Source of the DNA: Streptomyces coffeae
GTDB taxonomy: Bacteria > Actinomycetota > Actinomycetes > Streptomycetales > Streptomycetaceae
Length of the DNA stretch: 64,000 nucleotides
Assembly: GCF_016741875.1 (NCBI RefSeq)
Contig: NZ_JAERRF010000007.1
Span: 248,001 to 312,000, forward strand
Direction of reading: 5' to 3'
The notes under the pieces are model-generated. The model had not been told where the DNA came from, ran no database searches, and saw only the letters and a program-made list of their open reading frames with translations. The position numbers and the translations under genes are program-made. Of this stretch, positions 24,661-32,813 are shown piece by piece. Within the stretch, counting starts at the first letter, position 1. Every line of letters begins with the position of its first letter.

Positions 24661-24882
24661 ATGTTCCTTCCGTGGTTGCTGACCGCCGTGCCTGTGGTGG
24701 CCCTGCTGTCAGCTGTCTGGCTGCCTTTCGTCAACGGACCGCACTTGTGGTTCGGCATGCCGTCCCTGCTGGTCTGGTCCGTCATCTGGGTCCTCGCCCT
24801 GACCCCTGCCCTCGCCTTCGTCGAGCGGCGCCACACTGCGCTCGCTGCCGGCGCCCGAAACCTCCAGGAGGAGCGCCGATGA
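24661..24882 (+). CDS. DUF3311 small membrane protein, partner of the symporter
   Basis: A 73-residue protein with two TM segments (about 4-22 and 33-53) and the pattern LPFVNGPHLWFGMPSLLVWSVIW, typical of DUF3311. Its stop overlaps the symporter start (ATGA), as is usual for this pair, and suggests it is an auxiliary subunit for the SSS transporter. The ATG start is 133 bp from the divergent Lrp gene. Confidence 0.88.
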   Translation: MFLPWLLTAVPVVALLSAVWLPFVNGPHLWFGMPSLLVWSVIWVLALTPALAFVERRHTALAAGARNLQEERR

Positions 24883-26342
24883 ACACCGTCCTCGTCGTCT
24901 GCGGCGTCGGCATAGTCGTCATCGGCCTACTCGGCTTGATGGGCCGTCGCAAGCCCGCTGCCAATCTTGAGGAGTGGAGCGTCGGAGGCCGTAACTTCGG
25001 AGCCCTGACCACCTGGTTCCTTCAGGCCGGGGAGATCTACACGACCTTCACGTTCCTGGGCCTCGCGGGCCTCGCCTTCAGCTCCGGTGTCGCGGTCGTC
25101 TACGCCCTGCCGTACCTGCCCATCGCCTACGTCGGCCTGTACGTCATCAGCCCGATCGTGTGGCGCATCGGGCGCGAACACGGCCATGTCACGCAAGGCG
25201 ACTTCTTCGCCGACCGCTACCGCAGCCCCCTGCTCGGCACCGTTACCGCCGTCTTCGGCGTGCTCTTCCTGCTGCCCTATCTGCAACTACAGATCACCGG
25301 ACTCGGCCTGGTCGTCGAACTCGCCACCGGCAAGGACAACGTCGGCACCGCCGCGATGATCCTCGCCTCGGTGCTCATCGTCGCCTTCGTGTTGTGGTCC
25401 GGCATCCACGGTGTCGCCAGGACCGCGTACTTCAAGGACGCTCTGATGTTGGTCGTCCTGATCGTCCTGCTCGTCGCTGTCCCCGCCCACTTTCATGGGG
25501 GGCTCGGCAACCTCGGCGGTGAACTGCGCGACCACCACAGCGAGCTGCTCAGCGTCCCGCACAGTGGCCCGCACGGCACCGTCTGGTTCTTCACCTCGAT
25601 GCTCACCAGTCTGTTCAGCGTGCTGTTCATGACGATGCCGCACGGCTGGCCCGCGGTCATGGCCGCCGACTCCGAGCGCGCCCTGCGCAAGAACAGCATC
25701 TGGATGCCCGTCTACGGCGCCACCCAGGCCATCCCGATCATCGTCGGCTTTGTCGCGATCACCACGCTCTCGGTTCCCGTGAACGGGAACAACGGAGTCC
25801 TGCTCACCCTGGTCTCCGAGGCACTGCCCGCATGGCTCGTGGGCGTCGTGGCCGTCGCAGCGGCCGCCACTGCCATGGTCCCGGCCGCCGCCATCGTGCT
25901 CGGCATGTCGACCATGGTGGCCCGCAATGTGCTGCACGTACAGGACCGCCGTCGCGCGCTCATCGTCAACCACACCACCGTGGTGGCCGGCGTCGGGGTC
26001 GCTCTCGTCCTGGGTATCGCCCGGCCTGACGCTCTCGCCAACCTGCTCCTGCTCACCTACAGCGGCCTCGCCCAGATGGCCCCCGCGACGGGCGCCGCCC
26101 TGACCAGGCGCCCGTTGCTACGCGCACCGTCGGCGGGGGCGGGCATTGTCACCGGTGAGGCCGTCCTCATCTGGCTGACCTTCGGCGGCGTCTACGACGG
26201 TCCGGTCAGCAGCGGTCTCATCTCCCTGGCGGCCAATGTCCTGGTGGCAGTGGTGACCGAGGCGGTCTTGCGCCTGTGGAGCAGCCGTGCCGCCGAGGAG
26301 GAGCGGGAGGGCCCGGTGCCGGCCCCGACCCCCGCGCGCTGA
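24879..26342 (+). CDS. Sodium:solute symporter (SSS family)
   Basis: A 487-residue transporter with about 12-13 hydrophobic segments in the LeuT-like order. Early SSS features are LEEWSVGGRNFGALTTWFLQAGEIYTTFTFLG and GREHGHVTQGDFFADRYRSPLLG. A long loop with HSELLSVPHSGPHG follows, then MTMPHGWPAVMAA. ATG 24879-24881 overlaps the DUF3311 stop and has GGAGGAG upstream. The amidohydrolase gene 150 bp downstream is probably in the same operon, so the transported compound is likely the substrate or product of that enzyme. Its identity is unknown. Confidence 0.9.
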   Translation: MNTVLVVCGVGIVVIGLLGLMGRRKPAANLEEWSVGGRNFGALTTWFLQAGEIYTTFTFLGLAGLAFSSGVAVVYALPYLPIAYVGLYVISPIVWRIGREHGHVTQGDFFADRYRSPLLGTVTAVFGVLFLLPYLQLQITGLGLVVELATGKDNVGTAAMILASVLIVAFVLWSGIHGVARTAYFKDALMLVVLIVLLVAVPAHFHGGLGNLGGELRDHHSELLSVPHSGPHGTVWFFTSMLTSLFSVLFMTMPHGWPAVMAADSERALRKNSIWMPVYGATQAIPIIVGFVAITTLSVPVNGNNGVLLTLVSEALPAWLVGVVAVAAAATAMVPAAAIVLGMSTMVARNVLHVQDRRRALIVNHTTVVAGVGVALVLGIARPDALANLLLLTYSGLAQMAPATGAALTRRPLLRAPSAGAGIVTGEAVLIWLTFGGVYDGPVSSGLISLAANVLVAVVTEAVLRLWSSRAAEEEREGPVPAPTPAR

Positions 26343-26494
26343 TCTTGCAGTCCCTTCCCGAAGACACACCGTCATGAGCGACCGTCCGCCGGACGTCGCC
26401 ACACCACCGCACCGCCCCCCGTTCCCGTCCGGCCGCCGTCCTCGCCGACCTGTCCAGCCGCACGGGAACGGGGAACAAGAAGGAGACCCAACGT

Positions 26495-28138
26495 ATGACC
26501 GCCGCGACCCACAGGCAGCACGGCCCCGCCGCCTCCCCCACGCCTGTTCGCATCGTCCGGGCTCGCCGCATCACCACCCTGGACGGCGAGGCCGACACTC
26601 AGGTCCTCGCCACCGTCGGCGAGCGGATCGCCGCAGTCGGCGAGGCAGCCGAGGCGTACACGGCACTGCCGGGCGCCGAGACCGTCGATCTGGACGACGC
26701 CCACCTGGTGCCCGGTTTCCACGACGCGCACTGTCACCCCATGGAGGTGGCCAATGCCGCTCTCCGCCTCGATCTGGGCACGGGCGACGGGACCCCCCGG
26801 GAGCGGCTCGCGGCGCGAGTGGCCGCCACCGAGCCGGGCCGATGGATCGTCGCCCAGGGCTACAACCCCGCCACCGACCCCGAAGGCCGCCTCGACCGCA
26901 GCGCGCTCGACGCGATCACCACCCGCCACCCGGTCCTGGTGATCCACTTCTCGTTTCACATGGCGGTCGCCGGTTCCGCGGCCCTGACGCTGACTGGTCT
27001 GCACGACGACAGCGGCCCCCAGACCGGCGGCGACCTGGGCCGCGACAGCACGGGCCGACTGGACGGCTGGCTCTACGAGCGGACCTGGTTCGACCAGCTC
27101 TACCGTGCTTCCGGCGAACCCGCCCTGCTACCGCAGGCAGCGCCCGAAGCCCTGCTCGAACCGCTGGCCGACGTTTTCACCACCTACCACGCGGCCGGCG
27201 TCACCTCCGTCTGCGACGCCGTGACCACCCCGGCCGCACTGCGCACCTATCAGCACATGCGCGAGCGCGGCCGCCTGACGATGCGGGTGGGCGTCCTCCT
27301 GTGGCATCGCTACGCGGACGCCCTGCGCCACGCGGGCCTGCACGCCGGATTCGGCGACGCGTGGCTGCGCATCGTCGGCGCCAAGATCATCATGGATGGC
27401 GCGCTGGCCGGGGGCACCTGCCTGTGCCGCGACCCCTACCCGGCCGAGACCGGGTCCGACAACGGAATCCAGCTCCTGGACGAGAACGAGCTCGCCGACG
27501 CAGTTCTCGCCCTGCACGCGGCGGGCCTGCGCGTGGGCGTCCACGCCAACGGCGACCTGGCCGTCTCCCAGGTCCTCGACGCCATTGAGGCGGCCCGCGC
27601 CGCTCACCCCGAGCAGCGGATCAACCACCGCATCGAGCACTGCTCCCTCGTCGACGAGAAGCTGGTCCAGCGGATCCGCGCCGCAGAGGTCACCCCGGTG
27701 CCGTTCGGCGCATTCGTCCACGGGCACGGCTCCAAGCTGCGCCGCTACTACGGTGACGCGCGCGCCGCACGGGTCAGTGACCACCGCTCCTTTCTGGACG
27801 CCGGCGTCGTCGTCGCGGGCTCGTCCGACCACCCGGCGGGTCCCCTTGAGCCGCTGCTCGCCCTCCAGACGATGGTGACTCGACGTACCAGCGAGGGCGA
27901 TGTCCTCGGCGCAGACCGGGCCCTGACGGTCCGTGAGGCGCTGGGCGTCTACACCACCGGCTCCGCGCGCGCCACGGGCGAGTCCCACCTCAAGGGCCGT
28001 ATCGCTCCCGGATACCTGGCTGACTTCACCGTGCTCGGCCAGGATCTGTTCGCCACCGCCCCCGACGCCCTGGCGGCCGTTCCGGTGCGCGCCACGTGGG
28101 TGGGTGCTCGTCAGGTCTGGTCGAACGGCGACGGGTGA
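26495..28138 (+). CDS. Amidohydrolase family 3 (YtcJ-like) metal-dependent hydrolase
   Basis: 547 residues. The N-terminal composite beta domain leads to PGFHDAHCHPME, the HxH metal site. GAKIIMDGALAGGT supplies the lysine that YtcJ-type enzymes use at the binuclear centre. VHANGDLAVSQVLD and INHRIEHCSL give the later histidines, and VVAGSSDHPAGPL the catalytic aspartate. ARATGESHLKGRIAPGYLADFTVL is the typical C-terminal return. An AAGGAG site lies 9 bp before ATG. It likely hydrolyses an exocyclic amide or N-formyl-type bond on a compound brought in by the symporter. A second enzyme of this family is at 38858-40459. Confidence 0.88.
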   Translation: MTAATHRQHGPAASPTPVRIVRARRITTLDGEADTQVLATVGERIAAVGEAAEAYTALPGAETVDLDDAHLVPGFHDAHCHPMEVANAALRLDLGTGDGTPRERLAARVAATEPGRWIVAQGYNPATDPEGRLDRSALDAITTRHPVLVIHFSFHMAVAGSAALTLTGLHDDSGPQTGGDLGRDSTGRLDGWLYERTWFDQLYRASGEPALLPQAAPEALLEPLADVFTTYHAAGVTSVCDAVTTPAALRTYQHMRERGRLTMRVGVLLWHRYADALRHAGLHAGFGDAWLRIVGAKIIMDGALAGGTCLCRDPYPAETGSDNGIQLLDENELADAVLALHAAGLRVGVHANGDLAVSQVLDAIEAARAAHPEQRINHRIEHCSLVDEKLVQRIRAAEVTPVPFGAFVHGHGSKLRRYYGDARAARVSDHRSFLDAGVVVAGSSDHPAGPLEPLLALQTMVTRRTSEGDVLGADRALTVREALGVYTTGSARATGESHLKGRIAPGYLADFTVLGQDLFATAPDALAAVPVRATWVGARQVWSNGDG

Positions 28139-28144
28139 GCGCCA

Positions 28145-28335
28145 CGGTGGCGCGCGGGGCCCGGCCGCGCAAGAACATCGCTCACGTGGTGTGGTCGCGT
28201 TCGGGTGCTGGGTCTGTGCCGTGCTCCTTGAGGGTGTTCCACGCGGTGCCGGTGGCCACCTTGATGGCGGCGGCGAGTTCGCTAGCTGGAACTCTCCTGC
28301 GCAAGCCGTAACACCAGGGTGCGGATGGAAGGTAC
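28145..28335 (-). pseudogene. N-terminal/middle remnant of an integrase-core transposase
   Basis: Minus-strand pieces read SIRTLVLRLAQE, then in another frame ELAAAIKVATGTAWNTLKEHGTDPAP, then AMFLRGRA after a TGA that sits where these transposases have TGG (TW-x-FLR). Together they match the common block IRxLVLRLAxEN, GELxGLGIKVAxSTVWxILKxAGIDPAPRR, TWxxFL, with the WGYRRI part missing. It belongs to the same broad family as the C-terminal remnants at 7.9 and 32.6 kb. No ends or target duplication can be identified. Confidence 0.6.
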
Positions 28336-28437
28336 GGTGCGGTGTTGTCCCGGTCGTTTGGGTCGGGAAGCCTTGGCGTGGCGGCCCCCACCCCTCCACG
28401 CGGCCGTGACCATGGCGCGCGACTCCATTCCGTGATG

Positions 28438-29379
28438 TCAGGTCTTGCGCAGGTCGGGGGCGGGGACGCCGATGAGCAGGCGGCGCAGGGCGTCCCAGGC
28501 GGTGCGTATGGCGCGGGTGACCGCGGGCGAGTCGCTGCCCATGATCCGTGCCCACGCCCCGCAGTCGTCGGGCAGGACGCTCACGCCGCAGGCGAGCCCG
28601 GTGGTGAGCAGAGCCGCGTGCAAGGTGTCGGCGACCTGCGCCGCGGGGGCCAGCGGGGTGACCGCGTAGAGCGTTGCCATCAGGTCGTGGCCGCCGAACA
28701 CCGCCGGTCCGGTCACCGAGCCCGGCTCGTGCGGATCCAGGCGGACGGTGTCCACCACCAGCAACTCACCGTCGGGGCGCGTGATCTCCAGGTCGCTGAA
28801 CAGCAGGCGGTAGGCGTGCCGTTCGCCCCTGCCCAGTCGGCCTGCCGCGATCGTCTCGCCCAGCAGCACGGTGGCCGTGGGGTCGGCGGTGACGCAGGTG
28901 TGCTGGTAGAAGCGTGCGTCGCGGTACGGGATCAGCGGGTCGGGCAGGTACTCGACGTAGCTGCGGGCTCCGGCGGTGAGGTGGACGACCTGGGTGGCGT
29001 GGTCGAACTCCACGCGGTGCAGCTTGGTGGCGGCCTGGGTGGTCAGGTGTACGGCGGTGTCGGGGCCGCAGTCGATGTCCATGCGGTTGCGGTCGGCCTG
29101 GACGATGCCGCCGCCGGTGGACATCAGATAGGTCACCGGCATGTCGGGCCGCTGCGGGTCCACGTACAGCGGACGCATGATCTGTAGCGGTGACTTCTGG
29201 TAGCGGTCGACGAGTTCGGTGCGGTCGCCGACCCGCGCGTAGCGCAGTTCGAGCAGGCCGACCTTGCCGGGGCGCCCGGCGGCCAGGGTGTCCGGGGTGC
29301 CGGTGAGGTCGAGTATCCGGGCCGGTACCCGCCGGGGTTCGTAGTGTGCGGGGTCCAGCCGCGCGGGCGCTTGGGTCAT
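28438..29379 (-). CDS. ureD: Urease accessory protein UreD/UreH
   Basis: A 313-residue cytoplasmic protein of normal UreD length. Family hallmarks include KSPLQIMRPLYVD, YLMSTGGGIVQADRNRMDIDC, TQAATKLHR and VEYLPDPLIPYRDARFYQ. UreD binds urease apoprotein and, with UreF and UreG, delivers nickel and CO2 to the active site. ATG 29377-29379 overlaps the ureG stop (ATGA). The usual operon partners ureA, ureB, ureC and an intact ureF are absent from this window, so UreG-UreD must serve a urease encoded elsewhere or be a leftover. Confidence 0.93.
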   Translation of the reverse strand: MTQAPARLDPAHYEPRRVPARILDLTGTPDTLAAGRPGKVGLLELRYARVGDRTELVDRYQKSPLQIMRPLYVDPQRPDMPVTYLMSTGGGIVQADRNRMDIDCGPDTAVHLTTQAATKLHRVEFDHATQVVHLTAGARSYVEYLPDPLIPYRDARFYQHTCVTADPTATVLLGETIAAGRLGRGERHAYRLLFSDLEITRPDGELLVVDTVRLDPHEPGSVTGPAVFGGHDLMATLYAVTPLAPAAQVADTLHAALLTTGLACGVSVLPDDCGAWARIMGSDSPAVTRAIRTAWDALRRLLIGVPAPDLRKT

Positions 29380-30083
29380 ACGGACGTCGCCTCCTGGCCG
29401 GCCTGCTGGGCGGCCTCGTGGGCCAGGAGGAAGTCGGCGATGGTCTCCAGGCCCTCTCCGGTCAGGGAGTTGGTGAGCACCACCGGACGCCCCTGCCGGA
29501 CGTGATGGGCGTCCGACTCCATCACGGCCAGGTCGCACCGTACGTACTGGGCGATGTCGATCTTGTTGATGACCAGCAGTTCGCACTCGGTGATGCCCGG
29601 GCCCCGTTTGCGGGGCATCTTGTCGCCCTCGGCGGTGTCCAGCACGAACAGGAAGAGGTCGACGAGCGCCGGGCTGAAGGTGAGCGTCAGGTTGTCGCCG
29701 CCGCTCTCGAAGAGCAGCGTGTCCACCTCGGGGAAGCGTTCCAGGATCTCGTCGGCCGCGGCCTGGTTCATCGTCGGGTCGTCCCGGACCGCGGTGTGCG
29801 GGCAGGCGCCGGTCTCGACGCCGACGATCCGGTTCGGGGCCAGGATCCCGTCCAGGGTGCGGCGCACGTGGGCGGCGTCCTCGGAGGTGTAGATGTCGTT
29901 GGTGATCACGGCAGGGGTCCGGCCGCGTCCGATCAGTACCGGGACGAGTGCCTCGATCAGCGCGGTCTTGCCGGAGCCGACCGGCCCGGCGATGCCGACG
30001 CGCAGCACGCCGTCCTTGGGACGCTGAGTGAACTCGTCGTGGTCGTGGTGGTGGGAGCCTCGGACCTGTGTGGGGTCGTGCAT
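29376..30083 (-). CDS. ureG: Urease accessory GTPase UreG
   Basis: 235 residues. A His/Asp-rich N-terminus (GSHHHDHDE) may bind nickel. Next come VGIAGPVGSGKTALIEAL (P-loop), GVETGACPHTAVRDD (the CPH dimer metal site), LLFESGGDNLT and VINKIDIAQYV (G4). These are all diagnostic of the SIMIBI GTPase that drives nickel insertion. ATG 30081-30083 with AAGGA six bases upstream is preferred to the long in-frame extension. Transcribed with ureD; upstream is a fragment that includes a likely ureF tail. Confidence 0.95.
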   Translation of the reverse strand: MHDPTQVRGSHHHDHDEFTQRPKDGVLRVGIAGPVGSGKTALIEALVPVLIGRGRTPAVITNDIYTSEDAAHVRRTLDGILAPNRIVGVETGACPHTAVRDDPTMNQAAADEILERFPEVDTLLFESGGDNLTLTFSPALVDLFLFVLDTAEGDKMPRKRGPGITECELLVINKIDIAQYVRCDLAVMESDAHHVRQGRPVVLTNSLTGEGLETIADFLLAHEAAQQAGQEATSV

Positions 30084-30165
30084 GATGATCCTTGTCCAGA
30101 GTGGTGTTTTCGCGAGTGGTGTTCTCGCGGTGGTGGCGGGCAGGAGCCGGGCCGGACTGCTCGCA

Positions 30166-30405
30166 CTAGCTCGCGAACAGCCGGGCTTCGGCGCGCTCGT
30201 GGCGGCCGGCCATGACATCGGCCATGGGGACGCATCCCCCGAGGTCGGCCAACTCCCTGTCGAGCGCGGCCGCCACGGTCTCCTCGATCACGGGAGCGGC
30301 CGACACACCGATCCGCCAGTTCCCCGCGAAGAGCCCGACGGCGAACAGCAGTCCGGTCCACGGGCTCGCGCTCAACGCGACCTGGGCGATGCCCCGCAGC
30401 TGCAT
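30166..30405 (-). pseudogene. Chimeric remnant: urea transporter fragment joined to a UreF-like C-terminus
   Basis: One open frame holds two unrelated pieces. From 30405 to about 30298 it reads MQLRGIAQVALSASPWTG and then LLFAVGLFAG, the first repeat of UT-family urea transporters (LRGxxQVxFxxxPWTGLLF). From about 30297 it reads APVIEETVAAALDREL, then HERAEARLFAS and stop, which resembles the UreF C-terminus (HExxxxRLFxS). A deletion has therefore probably fused a urea transporter gene to the end of ureF just upstream of ureG. An 80-residue chimeric peptide could still be made. The UT match is the stronger of the two. Confidence 0.6.
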
Positions 30406-30746
30406 CCGTTGGCATGCCTCCTCCTTCAGGTCGCGTTCAGGGTCCGGGAACACCTCAAGGCGGCGACACTCACTGAATTCACGGCGAGTCGCCACTTGAT
30501 CAACAACTTGTTGGAGGCTACATCTGGACCCGGCACCCAAAGCCCGCCAGCATGAAGTGACAGCCTGAACACGCCCTGATATCACCGCAGATGAAGAGGA
30601 GGCGCGGGCGGGCCGGAGCGGGAAGACCTTGAGCTTGAATGGGGAGTCTTGGGCTGCCCTTGGCATTTTCCGGATGAAGAATCGACCAAAGAGTGGGACT
30701 GCCGGGTGAGTCCACGTACCTCCTCGGGCTGCCCCAAGGAGGCGCC
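30406..30746. other. Gap with no recognisable gene
   Basis: No convincing coding frame is seen on either strand. Reading the minus strand before the UT fragment, an AAGGAGGAGG run (about 30415-30425) looks like a surviving ribosome-binding site of the lost transporter gene. The segment around 30590-30700 is lower in G/C. Nothing else identifiable. Confidence 0.35.
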
Positions 30747-31775
30747 TCAGCCTGGTGCCCGCCGGGAAGTCGTGTCGCGCACCGCGGCCGTGGACGGCAT
30801 TGACTCCGGTGTGTCCTCGGGGGGGCGTTCGGCGGCGATCGTGAGCTGTTGGGCCAGGTCTTTGAGGGACTGGCGCAGTTGATCGGGACTGCGGATGGTG
30901 AAGGGCCATTCCAGGGAGGCGAGCAGGTGAGCCATGGACTCCAGTCGTTGGACCTGCGCGCGCAGCAGTACCCCGGCGGGTGTGGCGGTGAGGGTGGCGA
31001 TCGTGCGCGGCAGCCGGCGCGAGATGTCGTCGACAGGGCCATCGATCAGCACCTCGACCTGCCATAGGGAGGGTGTCCGGGCCAGGGATGCGGTGAGGTA
31101 GGTAACCGGGTCGAAGTCGTCGGGGGCGGTGAAGGTGTCGGCGCTGGGAGTGGCGGATTCGATCCGGTCCATGCGAAAGGTGCGCAGGCTGTCACGGAGG
31201 TGGTCGTGGCCGACGAGATACCAGCAGCCGACGTGGAAGATCACGCCGTAGGGATCGACGTCGCGCTCTGTGTGTTCCTGGTGCCAGGAACGGTAGTGCA
31301 GGCCGACGGTACGAGCGGAGCGGCATGCCTGTGCCAGGGTCAGCAAGATGCCTGTCTGGGGGGCCTGTGCGAGCACGGTGCCGGCGGTGAAGGACAAGGT
31401 GTCGCGCATGGCGGCGAGTGGTTCACGCAGCGCGTGGGGGAGCACTCGTTCGATCTTGGCGAGGGCGCCGGCGCCGGCTGGGGCGGTGGTGCTCATGCCC
31501 AGACGTTCGCCGGCCAGTAGGCCCAGCATGACCACGAGGGCTTCTTCGTTGGTGAGCATCAGAGGTGGCATCCGGTAGCCGCGGGCCAGTCGGTACCCAC
31601 CGAATCGGCCTCGGACGGACTCCACGGGTATGCCCAGCTCGCGCAGGCGCGCCGCGTAGCGCCGCACGGTGCGGACGTCGGTCCCCAGACGGTCGGCCAA
31701 TTGCGTGCCGGTCAGCCCTGGGTGTGTCTGGAGGAGCTCCAGCAGAGCCAGTACGCGCGTCAAGGGGTATGACAT
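30747..31775 (-). CDS. WYL-domain transcriptional regulator (YafY/DeoR-type HTH)
   Basis: 342 residues. The N-terminal HTH_11 domain reads RVLALLELLQTHPGLTGTQLADRLGTDVRTVRRYAARLRELGIPVESVRGRFGGYRLA (residues 7-65), a classic WYL-protein start. MPPLMLTNEEALVVMLGLLAG follows, then the WYL core (HYRSWHQEHTERDVDPYGVIFHVGCWYLVGHDH) and a WCX C-terminal part. These dimeric regulators often control an adjacent gene; here the alpha/beta hydrolase gene starts 84 bp away, divergently. Confidence 0.9.
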   Translation of the reverse strand: MSYPLTRVLALLELLQTHPGLTGTQLADRLGTDVRTVRRYAARLRELGIPVESVRGRFGGYRLARGYRMPPLMLTNEEALVVMLGLLAGERLGMSTTAPAGAGALAKIERVLPHALREPLAAMRDTLSFTAGTVLAQAPQTGILLTLAQACRSARTVGLHYRSWHQEHTERDVDPYGVIFHVGCWYLVGHDHLRDSLRTFRMDRIESATPSADTFTAPDDFDPVTYLTASLARTPSLWQVEVLIDGPVDDISRRLPRTIATLTATPAGVLLRAQVQRLESMAHLLASLEWPFTIRSPDQLRQSLKDLAQQLTIAAERPPEDTPESMPSTAAVRDTTSRRAPG

Positions 31776-31858
31776 GGATCACTCGTGGATTCAGGGCGGA
31801 AACTGTCCTGTATGGACTCTACTCTCGCCTCAACCCCTTAAATCCAAGGAGAATCCGC

Positions 31859-32602
31859 ATGGCTACCTTCGTACTCGTTCCCGGCGCCTGGCTCGGAGCT
31901 TGGGCATGGGAGGACACCGCCCGTGCGCTGAGCGAGCGAGGCCACGCGGCGCTGCCGGTGACACTGACCGGCCTGGGCGAACGATCCGACGTTGCCACCC
32001 CGGAGGTGGGACTGGACACTCACATCGACGACATCACCGCGTTCGTCATGGAACAGGACCTGCGGGACGTCACCCTCGTGGCGCACAGCTACGCGGCGGT
32101 CCCCGTCACCGGCGCTGCGGGCCGCCTCGGGCCGCGGCTGGAGCGCGTGGTCTATCTCGACAGCGCTCCCTTCACCGAGGGCACGCGCCTGCTCGATGTC
32201 ATGCCGGAAGATGTCGTGGACCAGCTGCGCGAGCAGGTTGCCGAGCACGGAGGCGGATGGCGGCTCCCGTTGCCGCCGTTCGGGCTTCTCGGCACATTCA
32301 GCAGCATCGAAGGGCTCGACGAGGAGCAGCGCGACCTCCTGCGCGCCCGTGCCACGCCCCAGCCATTCCGCACCTTCGAGCAGCGGCTCACCAGCCCCGC
32401 TGAGTTCGGCCCCGACGTGGACCGTGTGGTGGTCGCCTGCAACGACGCCAAGGCTCTGCTGGATGCCGCGCTGCCGACGCTGGCCTTCCTCAACCAGTCA
32501 CCGTGGCGGCACTTCCATCTGCCCACGGGGCACTGGCCCATGCTCTCCAGGCCCGTCGAACTCGCCGATACCCTCGACGAAGTCGTCTCTTCCGTACGCT
32601 GA
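31859..32602 (+). CDS. Alpha/beta hydrolase (salicylate esterase/hydroxynitrile lyase-like)
   Basis: 247 residues, a complete small alpha/beta hydrolase. TFVLVPGAWLGAWAWEDTARAL gives strand 1 and the oxyanion-loop region. The nucleophile elbow reads LVAHSYAAVP (Ser). Near the C-terminus LPTGHWPML gives the catalytic histidine. The acid is not certain. The start ATG (31859) follows AAGGAGAATCCGC. The length and VPGAW start are typical of the esterase group related to methyl-salicylate esterases; the substrate is unknown. Probably regulated by the divergent WYL protein. Confidence 0.87.
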   Translation: MATFVLVPGAWLGAWAWEDTARALSERGHAALPVTLTGLGERSDVATPEVGLDTHIDDITAFVMEQDLRDVTLVAHSYAAVPVTGAAGRLGPRLERVVYLDSAPFTEGTRLLDVMPEDVVDQLREQVAEHGGGWRLPLPPFGLLGTFSSIEGLDEEQRDLLRARATPQPFRTFEQRLTSPAEFGPDVDRVVVACNDAKALLDAALPTLAFLNQSPWRHFHLPTGHWPMLSRPVELADTLDEVVSSVR

Positions 32603-32633
32603 TGGGCATGTCGCGCTCGTGTGAGCGGCGCAA

Positions 32634-32690
32634 GTGAGCTGTGGCGATGCTTCTCGCTCAGGCAGCCTGGCGGTACTGATCACCCAGCGC
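32634..32690 (-). pseudogene. 3' tip of an integrase-core transposase gene
   Basis: The minus strand reads QYRQAA and stop, followed by DNA (32634-32660) nearly identical to the flank of the remnant at 7907-7960, including TGAGCT, GGCGATGC and CAGGCAG, CTGGCGGTACT. Only the last few codons and about 30 bp of non-coding flank remain. This shared flank past the stop codon suggests that both fragments preserve one end of the same mobile element. Confidence 0.55.
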
Positions 32691-32813
32691 GTCGGCGTAC
32701 ACCTGAACGTGCCGCACAGCCACTGTGCACCGCGGAGGGTGTGGGGTTCCGCGACATCGGCCCTGACGTTCCTCCTACGCCACCCGTGGGCATCGTCAAC
32801 GGTTTGCCGACGC

